A stretch of DNA of 64,000 nucleotides from an uncultured Saprospiraceae bacterium (GCA_938015595.1 CALLPI010000002.1:124001-188000); one strand, 5' to 3'; counted from the first letter of the stretch, positions 26,561 to 36,711 are shown. Made by a program: numbers and translations. Notes: a model not told the origin generated them from the letters alone.

Positions 26561-27548
26561 TCAAATCCTAATCCCCAGGGCAAATCCTGCCCAGGCCTTA
26601 GCATGAGCCGAGCCCGAGCGCCCTTGCCAAAAGCTATCTGGCGGCAGACTGGAACCGGCGAGGCCAGTGTCGGAGCCTATGCGCCGCAACAGTACCAGAT
26701 TCAGCGATGGCCCACCAAAGATACTGAAGTGAGACGCCATCTGCAGGCCAATGCCCCAAGATAACCCCCGGATGCGATGGCTGCTCCATGAGTCCCAAGG
26801 TGCAAGCGCCTGCACAATGTTGAAATTGTACGCACCAAACGTCAGGCCTATATTGCCATAAAACGGGTCGGTGCACGCTGGCTCTTTGGGCGGCGCTTGT
26901 ATTGGTTCGGCCGGCCGTTCCAGACAGCGGGTACGCCATTGTTCCAGGGCGGCTACTTTCGCCCAGTGTGCTTTCTGGTGTTCCAGGGCAGCCATTTCTT
27001 CCTTTTTCAACTCTTGGGGCGGATATAACGAACTGGCTTGTACTGGCGGTTTGATTTTGGGTATCTCCAGCAAGATGCCGGCGGATTCAGGTTTGCGCAG
27101 GCGCTCCGACTTGAGCACCACCTGGCCGTTGAGCGCAGCATACTGCACCGGCTGGTTTTCAAACAAGCGATCCAGCACCTTATACAAAGGCTTACCTTGG
27201 GCTTCTATAGTTACCCGCCGTACGGGTGCTGCTGCTGCAGTGTGCCATACAAAGCGCAGCCAGATGCGACGCGCTTTGTAGGCAGGGTAGCTGGCAGCCG
27301 TAGCGGTATCCAGGCGCTGCCAAGCAGCGGGCATAGTTGGGCGGTATGATGTGTTTCCAAAGTTTTTGCGCATCTTCAAAGAATTTTTGACGGGCCGAGG
27401 TGGCCTGCACCTAGTACATGAATTGGTTGTGCTCCTCGGGGGTGATTTCCCCGGCGAGGAGTTTGCCCACGTATTTGGCAAATTAGTCAGTGATTTGCGT
27501 ATCCCTCAATTCCCAGAAAAAGATGCAATCCCTGGCAGCATACCCCTA
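26561..27548 (-). pseudogene. Broken FecR-type anti-sigma / STN-like membrane protein gene
   Basis: Read on the minus strand, the start encodes an anti-sigma N-terminus, FAKYVGKLLAGEITPEEHNQ then FMY-stop-VQATSARQKFFEDAQKLWKH. It is interrupted by TAA (27485-27483) and TAG (27413-27411; the family has Trp there, one base from TGG). After KLWKH the frame shifts near 27330-27350 to continue AAWQRLDTATA. The usual FecR core is missing; the frame goes on to an STN/DUF4974-like stretch (KPLYKVLDRLFENQPVQY) and a C-terminal barrel-like tail ending at 26561. So at least two stops, one frameshift and an internal deletion. The downstream 770 bp remain open, so a short product from an internal start cannot be excluded. 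Confidence 0.65.
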
Positions 27549-27745
27549 TATGGAAAAGAATTTTTGATTTTTACAGAAAACCTGCGTGCAGCATTGGTTT
27601 GATAGAGGGCGTAACTCGTAAAAGGTGGGAGAAATCGCTTAGCGCGAGGGCGCGAATTTATTTAGATAGGATAGCTGGTCAAAACGATTCAGTGCCCGAG
27701 CCGGCGCCAGTTTTTTCGAAGCGCCAGTGGCGTGAGTAGCGTTTT

Positions 27746-28087
27746 CTAGCGCTTTGATAGCCGCTGAGTGCTGAGCAAGCGATTGTCGCGACCCATGATT
27801 TGCACTAGATACATGCCTTTGGGCAAATCGCCGATGAAGTAGCGCTCGCCTTCTGCATAGGCAAAGGTTTTCAACTGGCGGCCCAGGAGGTTATATACAG
27901 TGATATGATCAATGTTTTGCTGGCTGGTAATGCTGAAATAATCTGCCGCCGGATTAGGGAAAACCTGGAGGATACTAGTTTCAGCGCTGCGGCTGTTGCG
28001 GCTACTATCGCCCCCACTGTAGGCCAATTGGGCATGGGCGGCCAAGCCAATAAACAAGAAGGAGAGTGCAAGTAGAGTTTTCTTCAT
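27746..28087 (-). CDS. Mini-protein with T9SS type A sorting domain
   Basis: With the ATG at 28087 the product has 113 residues: a signal peptide (MKKTLLALSFLFIGLAAHAQ), a 20-residue linker and then almost only a T9SS C-terminal domain. The CTD marks are LQVFPNPAADYFSI, ITVYNLLGRQLKTF and LPKGMYLVQIMGRDNRLLSTQRLSK. Normally this domain is the export tag of a much larger secreted protein; here there is no cargo. It may be a tiny surface protein or what is left of a truncated one. In-frame codons up to 28174 lie upstream of the signal peptide and are not called. Confidence 0.85.
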   Translation of the reverse strand: MKKTLLALSFLFIGLAAHAQLAYSGGDSSRNSRSAETSILQVFPNPAADYFSITSQQNIDHITVYNLLGRQLKTFAYAEGERYFIGDLPKGMYLVQIMGRDNRLLSTQRLSKR

Positions 28088-28215
28088 GCGGACTACATTG
28101 TTCAAGCATATAACAAAGGCGCAAAATACGCCAATTGTTTGGGCGATGCAAGCATAACACCCTAGGTTTATCAAAATTTTAACGAAACGGAGGTAATAAA
28201 GTCACTATCGGCGCT

Positions 28216-30141
28216 CTACAAAAGCGACCGGAAGTAAGCAACAAAGTCCTCCACGGGCATAGCGCCTTGGTCGCCCTCACCCTGGCGGCGCACCGCCACA
28301 GTGCGGTTTTCCACTTCTTTTTCGCCTACAATGAGCATGAGCGGCACACGCTTGACCTCGGCATCGCGGATTTTGCGGCCTATGGTTTCGTTGCGATCGT
28401 CCAAATAGCCGCGTATATCGTATTGATTCAGAAGCACCTCCACCTCGCGGCAATAGTCGTGAAACTTGTCGCTGATGGGTAGCAAGGCGTACTGCTCGGG
28501 GGCCAGCCAAAGGGGGAATTTGCCGGCAGTATTTTCAATCAGGATGCTAATGAAGCGCTCCATAGAGCCGAAAGGCGCCCGATGAATCATAACCGGCGTA
28601 TGCGGCTGGTTGTCAGCACCGATGTATTCCAGTTGGAAGCGCTCGGGCAGGTTGTAGTCTACCTGGATGGTGCCCAACTGCCAGGATCGGCCAATGGCAT
28701 CTTTGATCATAAAGTCCAGTTTAGGACCATAAAAGGCGGCTTCGCCCAGTTCAGTAACGGTTTCGAGGCCGGCTTCGGCTGCTGCTTCGATGATGGCCTG
28801 CTCGGCGATAGCCCAGTTTTTCTCGGAGCCGATGTATTTGGAGGGATTTTCGGGGTCGCGCAGGGAAATCTGGGCAGTGAATTTTTCGAAGCCCATTTTG
28901 GCCAGCACGGTACGCGTGAGGTCAAGCACGTTGAGAAACTCCTCCTTGACTTGCTCGGGGGTGCAGAAGATGTGGGCGTCGTCTTGCGTAAAGCCCCTCA
29001 CGCGCGACAGGCCGTGCAACTCACCGCTCTGCTCGTAGCGATACACTGTGCCAAACTCGGCTAGGCGCAGGGGTAGTTCCTTGTATGAGCGAGGCCTGTG
29101 GCCGTAGATTTCGCAATGGTGTGGGCAGTTCATGGGCTTGAGTAAGAACGACTCGCCCTCGCGGGGCGTATGGATGGGCTGGAAGCTATCGGCGCCGTAT
29201 TTTTCGTAGTGCCCAGAGGTGACGTAGAGGTCTTTCTTTCCAATGTGTGGCGTCACGACCATCTTGTAGCCGCGCTTTTCCTGCTCTTGCCGCAGGAAGT
29301 TCATCAGGCGCTCGCGCAGTTGCGTACCCTTGGGTAGCCATATTGGCAGCCCGGCACCTACACGCTCGGAGAACATAAAGAGTTCGAGTTCTTGGCCAAT
29401 TTTGCGGTGGTCGCGTTTTTTGGCCTCCTCGAGCATATGCAAGTATTCTTCCAGCTCTTTCTGTTTGGGGAAGGTGATGCCGTAGATGCGGGTCATCTGC
29501 TTGCGGGTTTCGTCGCCACGCCAGTAAGCACCAGCCAGCGCCAGCAGTTTTACCGCCTTAATTTTCTCGGTATTAGGAATGTGCGGCCCGCGACACAGGT
29601 CTACAAAGTTGCCTTGCTCGTAAAAAGTGATGGAGCCGTCGGCCAGTTCCTGAAGGAGTTCTACCTTGTATTCATCGCCTTTGGCTTCAAAGTATTGGAT
29701 GGCATCGGCTTTGCTTACTTCACGGCGCCTGAATTCACTTTTGTTGCGAGCCAGTTCGAGCATTTTGGCCTCAATGGCGGCAAAGTCATTGGTGGAGAGT
29801 TGGCGGTCGCCGGGATCTATATCGTAATAAAAGCCGTTTTCAATGGGAGGGCCAATGCCAAACTTAGTGCCGGGGAAGAGTGCTTCCAAGGCTTCAGCCA
29901 TGAGGTGGGCGGAGGAGTGCCAGAAGGTGGCCTTGCCGTCCTTGTCGTCCCAGGTAAGGAGTTGCAAGGTGGCGTCTTCATTTATAGGTCGGGTGGCATC
30001 CCATACTTCACCATTGACCTTGGCAGAAAGCACATTGCGCGCCAAGCCCTGGCTGATAGACTCAGCAATTTGCATGGAAGTAACTCCTTTCTCGTAAGTT
30101 CTGATTTGACCGTCGGGGAACTTGATGTTTATCGTTTGCAT
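28216..30141 (-). CDS. thrS: Threonyl-tRNA synthetase
   Basis: This is a class II aminoacyl-tRNA synthetase of 641 residues, full length. Order: TGS domain (1-60), the editing domain with HSSAHL near 75 and the later Cys/His motif CRGPHIPNT, the catalytic core (motif 2 region [25 protein letters not shown]) and an anticodon-binding domain (about 540-641, [24 protein letters not shown]). An ATG at 30141 is chosen over the GTG codon just before it. It follows infB by 113 bp on the same strand; no promoter with a clear TAnnTTTG lies in that gap, so read-through from infB is possible. Confidence 0.97.
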   Translation of the reverse strand: MQTINIKFPDGQIRTYEKGVTSMQIAESISQGLARNVLSAKVNGEVWDATRPINEDATLQLLTWDDKDGKATFWHSSAHLMAEALEALFPGTKFGIGPPIENGFYYDIDPGDRQLSTNDFAAIEAKMLELARNKSEFRRREVSKADAIQYFEAKGDEYKVELLQELADGSITFYEQGNFVDLCRGPHIPNTEKIKAVKLLALAGAYWRGDETRKQMTRIYGITFPKQKELEEYLHMLEEAKKRDHRKIGQELELFMFSERVGAGLPIWLPKGTQLRERLMNFLRQEQEKRGYKMVVTPHIGKKDLYVTSGHYEKYGADSFQPIHTPREGESFLLKPMNCPHHCEIYGHRPRSYKELPLRLAEFGTVYRYEQSGELHGLSRVRGFTQDDAHIFCTPEQVKEEFLNVLDLTRTVLAKMGFEKFTAQISLRDPENPSKYIGSEKNWAIAEQAIIEAAAEAGLETVTELGEAAFYGPKLDFMIKDAIGRSWQLGTIQVDYNLPERFQLEYIGADNQPHTPVMIHRAPFGSMERFISILIENTAGKFPLWLAPEQYALLPISDKFHDYCREVEVLLNQYDIRGYLDDRNETIGRKIRDAEVKRVPLMLIVGEKEVENRTVAVRRQGEGDQGAMPVEDFVAYFRSLL

Positions 30142-30254
30142 CACAATCTGTGTACTGTCTGTCTGCGAAAGAGGTTGATGATTTGGATAACGAGCTCTAA
30201 GAAGCTACTAAAGCGATTTGGCTCAGCGCCAAAGGCTGGCAAAAGCTAAAAAAC

Positions 30255-33107
30255 TTAGAGTTTTTGCTTAGTTTCGATGATGTCGTAGGCTTCGATGATG
30301 TCGCCGGGTTTGATATCGTTAAAGTTCTTGATGGCAATACCGCATTCCATGCCGGAGCGCACCTCTTTGACGTCCTCCTTGAAGCGCTTAAGCGAGGCGA
30401 TCTCAGCGGTCTGACCTTCCTTGGTGGGATAGATGACGATGCCGTCGCGGATGAGGCGGATGTGGTTGTTGCGCAGCACTTTACCCTCGGTGACCTGGCA
30501 GCCAGCCACTGTACCAACTTTCGAGATTTTAAACACCTCTTTGACCTCGATAGTGCCAAGTATTTTTTCTTCGCGCTTGGGCTCCAGCATCCCTTCGATG
30601 GCCATTTTGATTTCTTCGATAGCCTCGTAGATGATGGAGTAGAGCTTGATTTGCACGCCTTCGCGCTCGGCTAGTTTGCGGGCGCCGCTGGTAGGGCGCA
30701 CCTGGAAGCCGATGATGATGGCATCGGAGGCAGAGGCCAGCAGGATGTCGGATTCGGTAATGGCGCCCACGGCTTTATGTATTACGTTTACGTTCACCGT
30801 TTCAATAGAGAGCTTGATGAGCGAGTCAGAGAGGGCTTCAACGGAGCCGTCCACATCGCCTTTAACGATGAGATTGAGCTCGCGGAAGTTGCCGAGGGCG
30901 AGTCGGCGGCCAATTTCGTCGAGGCTGATGCGCTTGGTGGCGCGGCTGGTTTGTTCGCGGGCGATCTGGGCGCGGCGGCTGGCAATTTCGCGGGCTTCCG
31001 ATTCGTGCTCTACCACTTTGAACCGCTCGCCAGCAGTGGGCGCACCATTGAGGCCTAGCACCAGCACAGGGGTGGAGGGGCCAGCCGCCTTGACGTTCTT
31101 ACCACGCTCGTTGAACATGGCCTTGATCTTGCCGGAGTATTCGCCAGCCACCATGGGGTCGCCTACGTGTAGTGTGCCGTTTTGCACAAGTAGTTTGCTG
31201 ACGTAGCCCCGGCCTTTGTCCAGGGAGGCTTCAATGACTGTGCCCACGGCCTTGCGGTTGGGGTTGGCTTTTAGCTCCTGGATTTCGGCTTCGAGGAGGA
31301 TTTTCTCGAGTAGTTCGTCAATACCCTGGCCGGTTTTGGCTGAGATGTCTTGTGATTGATACTTGCCACCCCATTCTTCGACGAGAAAGTCCATGGCTGC
31401 CAACTCCTGCTTGATGCGTTCGGGTTGGGCGCCTTCCTTATCCACTTTATTAATGGCAAAGACAATGGGGACGCCAGCAGCCTGGGCATGGCTGATAGCT
31501 TCGCGGGTTTGGGGCATGATGCTGTCATCAGCAGCTACCACAATGACGGCAATATCGGTGACTTTGGTACCCCTAGCTCGCATGGCGGTGAAGGCTTCGT
31601 GGCCGGGCGTATCCAGGAAAGTGACCTTTTTTCCGTCGGCCAGTTCCACTTCGTAGGCACCGATATGTTGGGTGATACCGCCGGCCTCACCTTCGGCTAC
31701 TTTTGACTTTCGGATGTAGTCGAGCAAGGAGGTTTTGCCGTGGTCCACGTGGCCCATGACGGTGACAATAGGTGCGCGAGGTTGGAGGTCGGCGGGGTCA
31801 TCGGGTTGTTCGTCTTCGGTTTCGAGACCAGCATCAGCGCCGATGAACTCTACTTCAAAGCCGAATTCGGAGGTGACGAGGTCAATGATTTCGGCATCCA
31901 AGCGCTGGTTGATGCCCACAACGACACCTACATTGAGGCAAGTCATGATGACATCAGCGGGCGAGACATTCATTAAGCTGGCCAGTTCAGAAACGGTGAT
32001 GAACTCCGTGACCTGCAGTTTGCCGGTTTGGGCTTCCTGTTCGATGAGTTCCTGGCGTTCGCGCAGGCGTTCGCGTTTGTCGCGCTGAAATTTCTGGCGT
32101 TTTTTCTTACCGCCCCCCGACAGACGGGCCATGGTGGCCTTGAGTTTTTCTTCAATTTCTTTTTGAGACACCTCCTTGAAGTCACCTACGTTGGGGGTGG
32201 GTTCGTTGTCGCGGCGGCGCGGTTGCTGCCTGTCGGTATCTGAGGGCATTTCAGTGGCCACCTTTTTGCGCTTGCGCTTGCGCTTTTTGGCATCGGCATC
32301 GGTTTCGGCGGCGGAGGCAGGCAGAGGCTTGACTGGTTTGTTTTCGGGGGTTGGGGCAGACGCAGCCGAAGCAGGCTTGCGCTCTGGTTCTTTGCCTTTT
32401 TTCTTTTTGCGTTCAGGCGCGAGTTTGGAGGTATCAATTTTACCCATAATTTTCAGCCCCCTCAACCCAGGCGCTTCGGCGCGAATGATCTCATCGTCGG
32501 CAGGCGGGGCAGCAGGCGTTTCAGGTTGTTTGGCGGGCGCTGGCGGGGTAGTAGTTTCAGGCGGTGGTGTGGGCGTCAGCTCGGCTGCCGGTGTGGGTGC
32601 AGCCAGCGGCTCTGCGGGTTGGATGGGCTCGGAGGGTGGCACAACGGGTTCTGTGGGTTGAGGCTTTGCGAGAGTTGGCTCCAATGGCGGCGCTTCCGTA
32701 CGGGGTTTGGGTTTGGGATCAAGGTCAATTTTACCTAGTACCTTAAGGCGGTTTTGTAGCAGGCTGGTTCTGGGCTTTTCTTCTTCTGCGGGCTTTTCCA
32801 CGTCAGGTTGTACGGGGGGGTCGGCGCGCTTATCCAGCAAGGGAGAGGATAGTATCGGTTTTTCCGTTTTGGAAGTTGGCGCCGATTCTTTTTTGAGGGC
32901 GGGGCGTGCGCCAATGACGAGCTGGTCAGCTTGTTCCTTAATATCTATAGACTTTTGGAACTCCTTGACCAGAATGAGGTGCATCTCATCGCTAATCCAG
33001 GCTGTGGGCTTGTTTTCGATATCATAGCCGTTTTTATGCAGGAACTCTACGATGGTCTGAGTACCCACATTCAGTTCTTTAGCTATCTTGACTAAACGTT
33101 TCTCCAT
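30255..33107 (-). CDS. infB: Translation initiation factor IF-2
   Basis: IF-2 is the GTPase that brings fMet-tRNA to the 30S subunit. It has 950 residues from ATG 33107 ([15 protein letters not shown]); extra codons to 33149 are upstream sequence. Order: IF2-N helix domain (1-55), a long low-complexity Pro/Ala/Glu then Lys/Arg-rich linker (about 90-340, including KKRKRKK), a second IF2-N domain (about 370-420), G domain with G1 [10 protein letters not shown]3 DTPGHEAF and G4 NKVD, and domains II-IV. The long charged linker is usual in Bacteroidota. It has its own promoter element at 33291-33298. Confidence 0.97.
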   Translation of the reverse strand: MEKRLVKIAKELNVGTQTIVEFLHKNGYDIENKPTAWISDEMHLILVKEFQKSIDIKEQADQLVIGARPALKKESAPTSKTEKPILSSPLLDKRADPPVQPDVEKPAEEEKPRTSLLQNRLKVLGKIDLDPKPKPRTEAPPLEPTLAKPQPTEPVVPPSEPIQPAEPLAAPTPAAELTPTPPPETTTPPAPAKQPETPAAPPADDEIIRAEAPGLRGLKIMGKIDTSKLAPERKKKKGKEPERKPASAASAPTPENKPVKPLPASAAETDADAKKRKRKRKKVATEMPSDTDRQQPRRRDNEPTPNVGDFKEVSQKEIEEKLKATMARLSGGGKKKRQKFQRDKRERLRERQELIEQEAQTGKLQVTEFITVSELASLMNVSPADVIMTCLNVGVVVGINQRLDAEIIDLVTSEFGFEVEFIGADAGLETEDEQPDDPADLQPRAPIVTVMGHVDHGKTSLLDYIRKSKVAEGEAGGITQHIGAYEVELADGKKVTFLDTPGHEAFTAMRARGTKVTDIAVIVVAADDSIMPQTREAISHAQAAGVPIVFAINKVDKEGAQPERIKQELAAMDFLVEEWGGKYQSQDISAKTGQGIDELLEKILLEAEIQELKANPNRKAVGTVIEASLDKGRGYVSKLLVQNGTLHVGDPMVAGEYSGKIKAMFNERGKNVKAAGPSTPVLVLGLNGAPTAGERFKVVEHESEAREIASRRAQIAREQTSRATKRISLDEIGRRLALGNFRELNLIVKGDVDGSVEALSDSLIKLSIETVNVNVIHKAVGAITESDILLASASDAIIIGFQVRPTSGARKLAEREGVQIKLYSIIYEAIEEIKMAIEGMLEPKREEKILGTIEVKEVFKISKVGTVAGCQVTEGKVLRNNHIRLIRDGIVIYPTKEGQTAEIASLKRFKEDVKEVRSGMECGIAIKNFNDIKPGDIIEAYDIIETKQKL

Positions 33108-33257
33108 ATATGGTATTGAAAGATTCGGCAACGTTAGCAGACAGGCCAAAGCTTTATCCGGCTGAGTATTCCTTTTACATAAAAGCTATCACTTTAGTGA
33201 ACATGATAAACTGAAAAGGTGCATCGAAAAAAGCATTTACCTGTGTACGAATAATTG

Positions 33258-33277
33258 AATGCCGGATAGTCGGCATT
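33258..33277 (-). other. Leader hairpin upstream of infB
   Basis: A perfect 7-bp inverted repeat (AATGCCG at 33258-33264, CGGCATT at 33271-33277, 6-nt loop) lies directly downstream of the infB -7 element, so it would sit at the very 5' end of that transcript. On the minus strand no T-run follows, arguing against a terminator of nusA. Confidence 0.4.
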
Positions 33278-33290
33278 TTTAATTCGGGCA

Positions 33291-33298
33291 CAAAGATA
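33291..33298 (-). promoter_or_regulatory. -7 element for infB
   Basis: TATCTTTG on the minus strand, in the 291-bp gap between nusA and infB. The leader to the infB ATG (33107) would be about 180 nt. No TTG is seen at the right spacing. Confidence 0.5.
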
Positions 33299-33398
33299 CA
33301 ACGAAACACTAATGCTTGTGTACGGCGCGCCCAAAAATTAGTATTGCCCAGCATGGCTGCCAGCGGCAAGCGCTGCGATACAGCCACACCGGGTGGCA

Positions 33399-34643
33399 TT
33401 ATTCTTCCTCAAACTCTGCCGCGAGGATGCTCATCACTTCACGGATGGTTTCTTCTTCGAGATCGGTACGGCGCAGAAGTTCTTCTACGCTCAGGGAGAG
33501 CACGCTGCGCGCGGTGTCGCAACCAATACTCTTTAAGGCTTCGATAATCCAGTCTTCGATTTCATCGCGGAACTCATCGAGGTCCACGTCATCAATTTCT
33601 TCGTAGCGGGCGTTGTTTCGATACACGTCAATTTCAAAGCCGGTGAGCTGACTGGCCAGTTTGATATTGGAGCCGCCTTTGCCAATGGCTAGGGATACTT
33701 GGTCGGGGTCAAGGAAGACATCAGCATGGCGTTTTTCCATATCCAGCTCAATACTGGTCACTTTAGCTGGGGTAAGGGAGCGCTGTATGTACAGGCTAGT
33801 GTTGTTGGTGTAGTTGATAATATCAATGTTTTCGTTGCGCAGTTCGCGCACGATGCCGTGAATGCGGGAGCCTTTCATACCCACGCAGGCGCCTACGGGG
33901 TCAATGCGGTCGTCGTAAGATTCTACAGCTACTTTGGCGCGTTCGCCTGGCAGCCTCACGATGTTCTTGATGGTGATGAGGCCGTCTTCGATTTCGGGTA
34001 CTTCCTGTTCGAGGAGTTTTTCGAGGAAGAGGTTGTCGGTGCGGGAGACGATGACAACGGGATTGTTGTTTTTCATTTCTACTTTTTTAATGATGCCGCG
34101 CACCATATCGCCCTTTCGGAAGAAGTCCCCTTTGATCATTTCGCTGCGCGGCATGAGGAGTTCGTTGCCGGTCACGTCATCCAGGATAATAATGTCTTTT
34201 TTGAGTACTTGATGCACTTCCCCTAGTACGAGTTCGCCAACGCGGTCGGAGTATCGCTTGAATATTTCGTCTTTTTCCAGCTCCATGATGCGGGAGATGA
34301 GGGTTTGGCGGGCGGCCATGATGGAGCGGCGGCCAAAGTCCTCGAGTTGCAGTTGCTCATAGCATTCTTCGCCCACTTCGTAGTCTTCGTCAATGGCGAG
34401 CGCTTCGGAGATGGAAATTTGGGTGCGGTCGTCAGTGACTTCGCCGTCGGGTACAATCTGGCGCACGCGCCAGAGTTCAAGGTCGCCTTTAGTAGTATTG
34501 ACGATGACGTCGAAGTTTTCGTCAGAGCCAAATTTCTTGCGTATCAGAGTTCGGAACACGTCTTCGAGTACGCGCACCATAGTTGGTCGGTCAATATTTT
34601 TGCCGGCTTTGAAATCGGAAAAGGTTTCTACGAGATTAACCAT
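33399..34643 (-). CDS. nusA: Transcription termination/antitermination factor NusA
   Basis: NusA has 414 residues. The N-terminal RNAP-binding domain (1-130) is followed by S1 (about 140-205, GELVLGEVHQVLKKDIIILDD), KH1 (about 215-290, with IDPVGACVGMKGSRI) and KH2 (about 300-360, SLAIGKGGSNIKLASQL), then a short acidic tail with a helix-hairpin-like element. No duplicated C-terminal acidic repeats as in E. coli. It is second after rimP (12-bp gap) in the rimP-nusA unit. Confidence 0.97.
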   Translation of the reverse strand: MVNLVETFSDFKAGKNIDRPTMVRVLEDVFRTLIRKKFGSDENFDVIVNTTKGDLELWRVRQIVPDGEVTDDRTQISISEALAIDEDYEVGEECYEQLQLEDFGRRSIMAARQTLISRIMELEKDEIFKRYSDRVGELVLGEVHQVLKKDIIILDDVTGNELLMPRSEMIKGDFFRKGDMVRGIIKKVEMKNNNPVVIVSRTDNLFLEKLLEQEVPEIEDGLITIKNIVRLPGERAKVAVESYDDRIDPVGACVGMKGSRIHGIVRELRNENIDIINYTNNTSLYIQRSLTPAKVTSIELDMEKRHADVFLDPDQVSLAIGKGGSNIKLASQLTGFEIDVYRNNARYEEIDDVDLDEFRDEIEDWIIEALKSIGCDTARSVLSLSVEELLRRTDLEEETIREVMSILAAEFEEE

Positions 34644-34655
34644 AATAAATTGCTT

Positions 34656-35132
34656 TTAAAAAGTCACTTTGACAGTAGTGGATTTAATGGCATCGAAAGG
34701 TATGGCAGTTTGCACGAAGCCTTTTTTCTTTTTGCCGTTGATTTCGGTTTGCATTTTTTCTTCAATAGTGATGGCGTAGTCGTCAGTGGCGCGGAGGATG
34801 CCCTTGCGCTTAGTATCGTCGTGGAGGATGACCTCAACCATACGGCCGATATTGCGCGGGTACTGCCGCCGAAATTTGAGCGGGCGGCTTACCCCTGGCG
34901 AGGATACATCCAGTGTGTAGTGCTCGCCCAGCCAGCCTTCCTTGTCGAGATGTGCTTCGAGAAAGCGGCTGATGATCTGACATTTTTCAATAGTGACGCC
35001 GGAGTCGCTGTCGAAAGCGACTTCGAGCCGATTGCCAGGGCGCAACAGTACCTCTATGGTGAAGCAGTCGGCCAGGTCGGCTTCCTGAAAGCGCTGCGCC
35101 AGCAGCTCCTCTATTTTACTCTCAATCATCAT
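34656..35132 (-). CDS. rimP: Ribosome maturation factor RimP
   Basis: RimP assists assembly of the 30S head. It has 158 residues; the start is one of two adjacent ATG codons (35132 or 35129). Marks: VLLRPGNRLEVAFDSDSGVTIEKCQIISR, YTLDVSSPGVSRPLKF (the family signature) and a C-terminal SH3-like domain (RMVEVILHDDTKRKGILRATDDYAITIEE). First gene of the rimP-nusA(-infB-thrS) series. Its leader holds a strong hairpin. Confidence 0.96.
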   Translation of the reverse strand: MMIESKIEELLAQRFQEADLADCFTIEVLLRPGNRLEVAFDSDSGVTIEKCQIISRFLEAHLDKEGWLGEHYTLDVSSPGVSRPLKFRRQYPRNIGRMVEVILHDDTKRKGILRATDDYAITIEEKMQTEINGKKKKGFVQTAIPFDAIKSTTVKVTF

Positions 35133-35158
35133 TGTGTATCAGTCTTTTTTACAATGCA

Positions 35159-35186
35159 AAGAGGGAACGTTTTGGCGTTCCCTCTT
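35159..35186 (-). other. Strong leader hairpin of the rimP-nusA operon
   Basis: A perfect 11-bp inverted repeat (AAGAGGGAACG at 35159-35169, CGTTCCCTCTT at 35176-35186) with a 6-nt loop lies between the rimP promoter and ATG. On neither strand is it followed by a T-run, so it is not an intrinsic terminator. In the minus-strand mRNA it would end 26 nt before the start codon, where it could affect RNA stability or translation. Confidence 0.65.
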
Positions 35187-35210
35187 GTAAGACTTCGGGC
35201 TTTTGTGCTG

Positions 35211-35241
35211 CAAATATATATCTTTTTCTTGGCGCGTGCAA
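35211..35241 (-). promoter_or_regulatory. Promoter of the rimP-nusA operon
   Basis: Minus-strand TTG (35241-35239), a 20-bp spacer, and TATATTTG (35218-35211) form a complete Bacteroidota promoter. The rimP ATG is about 79 nt downstream, leaving room for the leader hairpin. The rest of the gap up to 35432 shows nothing further. Confidence 0.72.
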
Positions 35242-35432
35242 GTTTTTTTGCTGCCACAGGCAGGGGCTGATGCGGATTTCGCAAAAATTTAGTTCTGTCC
35301 CTTTACATTTGCCAAGATAGTGAATAGCCACAAATGCACAAAATACTTGAATGTCGAGTAGCTGGGCGCTAATTTTTCACAACCTCTATACTCAACGCTG
35401 TTGCCCAATCTACTTTTAGATTAGCTGCTCTG

Positions 35433-36515
35433 CTACTTACGCTTATAGACTAGGGTTTTGCCGGCGCCACTGATGAGTGAGAGTTCGAGGTTTTGCCCGT
35501 CGGCTTTTACTACGGCATAGCAAAGTATATCCTGGCCAATGACCGAAACGCAGGGGGTTGCTGCTGGTGCGGCGCATTCGCCTGGGCACTTTGGGTAGTA
35601 CTGGTAAGGGAAACTACCCTGTGGTTCTGTGCCGTAAAAGTAGAAGAAGGAGCCGTCTTTCATAACTATGGAAGACTGCGGGTCATCCACGGCTACCCAT
35701 TCGCCTTGTAGGTTTTTGGCGACTTGAGCATCTTTGCCCTGCAGGAAGGGGTCGTCAAAGCTCTTGCGGGCGAGCTTTTGGTCCACACTGATGCCGTTGC
35801 CAAGACCGCAGTTGGCTGCATTGCCTTCTTCGAGATAAGCCTCTACTTCTTCGTAGCGGAAGGTAAAGCTGATGCGGCATGGCCCGCCATACTGTTTGGT
35901 GGCATATTCATATACATTGGGCGCAGTAAGGCGGGCTTCGCCTTCCAGTAGCCCGTGGTTGAAGGCTGGGGCGCCACCTACTATCAGCAGTTTGAACCGG
36001 ATGGCCTCTGAAGAGGCGCGGCTCACCTCCAGCGATCCTGTGCCCTGGTTGTCAGGCAATTCATAGGCATACGTGCCTGTTACGGGCATGAGTTCTTCGG
36101 TTTCGAAGGCTTCTTTCTGGGCGCCTTCCCGTAAGAAACTGAGTATGCTGCGGGCCATTTCGCCTAGCTTGGGGTCATTTTCCCAGGAAGTCAAGGAGTT
36201 GATGAGGGCTTGGCGCAGGTCATTGGGCACGGCTTCGGTTTCGTAGGCTGGGTTGCCCAGCACGCTGTCCTGGAGGATATGGAGCCAGCCCACTACGTGA
36301 TCTTCGCCTTTGGCGTAGGTTTTGTCAAATTGGGTTAGCATGGCCTTAGGGTCTTTCAAAAGCGCGTCCTTGACAGCCAGCGCTTCGGCTACACAGTCGT
36401 TGCTGGCGCATTTCACAAAGGCATTCCAAGCCTGGGAAACCGGCGATTGGCAGGAGGGTAGCATCCACCATAGGCCTAGGCTAATTAGCAGATGCACGTA
36501 CAAGCGGTTTTTCAT
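35433..36515 (-). CDS. Putative lipoprotein of unknown function
   Basis: The 360-residue product (ATG 36515) has a hydrophobic N-terminus and lipobox LPSC (Cys22). I do not recognise a family. The first half (25-150) is helical with several Lys/Asp-rich helices; the second half looks beta-rich, with a Gly-ended strand GTYAYELPDNQGTGSLEVS and a late, Cys-containing insertion (YYPKCPGECAAPAATPCVSV) that may form disulfides. The ending LSLISGAGKTLVYKRK resembles the last strand of a lipocalin-like or META-like domain, but that is only an impression. The longer frame to 36620 runs into repeat copy 2 and is not coding. Confidence 0.75.
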   Translation of the reverse strand: MKNRLYVHLLISLGLWWMLPSCQSPVSQAWNAFVKCASNDCVAEALAVKDALLKDPKAMLTQFDKTYAKGEDHVVGWLHILQDSVLGNPAYETEAVPNDLRQALINSLTSWENDPKLGEMARSILSFLREGAQKEAFETEELMPVTGTYAYELPDNQGTGSLEVSRASSEAIRFKLLIVGGAPAFNHGLLEGEARLTAPNVYEYATKQYGGPCRISFTFRYEEVEAYLEEGNAANCGLGNGISVDQKLARKSFDDPFLQGKDAQVAKNLQGEWVAVDDPQSSIVMKDGSFFYFYGTEPQGSFPYQYYPKCPGECAAPAATPCVSVIGQDILCYAVVKADGQNLELSLISGAGKTLVYKRK

Positions 36516-36571
36516 TTGCAGAAAAAGATTTGATGAACAAAAGATAAAGGTAAAGGTAAAAATTGTATCAT

Positions 36572-36643
36572 TATGATTCGACTTGCCAAGTTGTGTGCAC
36601 AACATCTGTAAATCATGCACAAAACTTGGGGTTGCTCAAATAT
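36572..36643 (+). repeat. Dispersed palindromic repeat, copy 2
   Basis: The core 36586-36629 has arms CCAAGTTGTGTGCA and TGCACAAAACTTGG (one mismatch) around the 16-nt loop CAACATCTGTAAATCA. The 5' flank TATGATTCGACTTG matches copies 1 and 5. It lies between the divergent lipoprotein and dipeptidase genes. Confidence 0.85.
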
Positions 36644-36703
36644 CCTCCCGATAAAAACCCTGCAGCGGCACGGCGGAGTTTCAGAACCTATCCGCCTACG
36701 ATG

Positions 36704-36711
36704 TATATTTG
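36704..36711 (+). promoter_or_regulatory. -7 element for the M19 dipeptidase gene
   Basis: TATATTTG, exact match to TAnnTTTG, 87 nt before the ATG. A TTT run around 36679 might be a poor -33 box. Confidence 0.4.

Noticed and set aside
33258-33280. Hairpin plus T-run read as a plus-strand intrinsic terminator
   Set aside because: No plus-strand gene ends nearby; both neighbours are on the minus strand, where no T-run follows.
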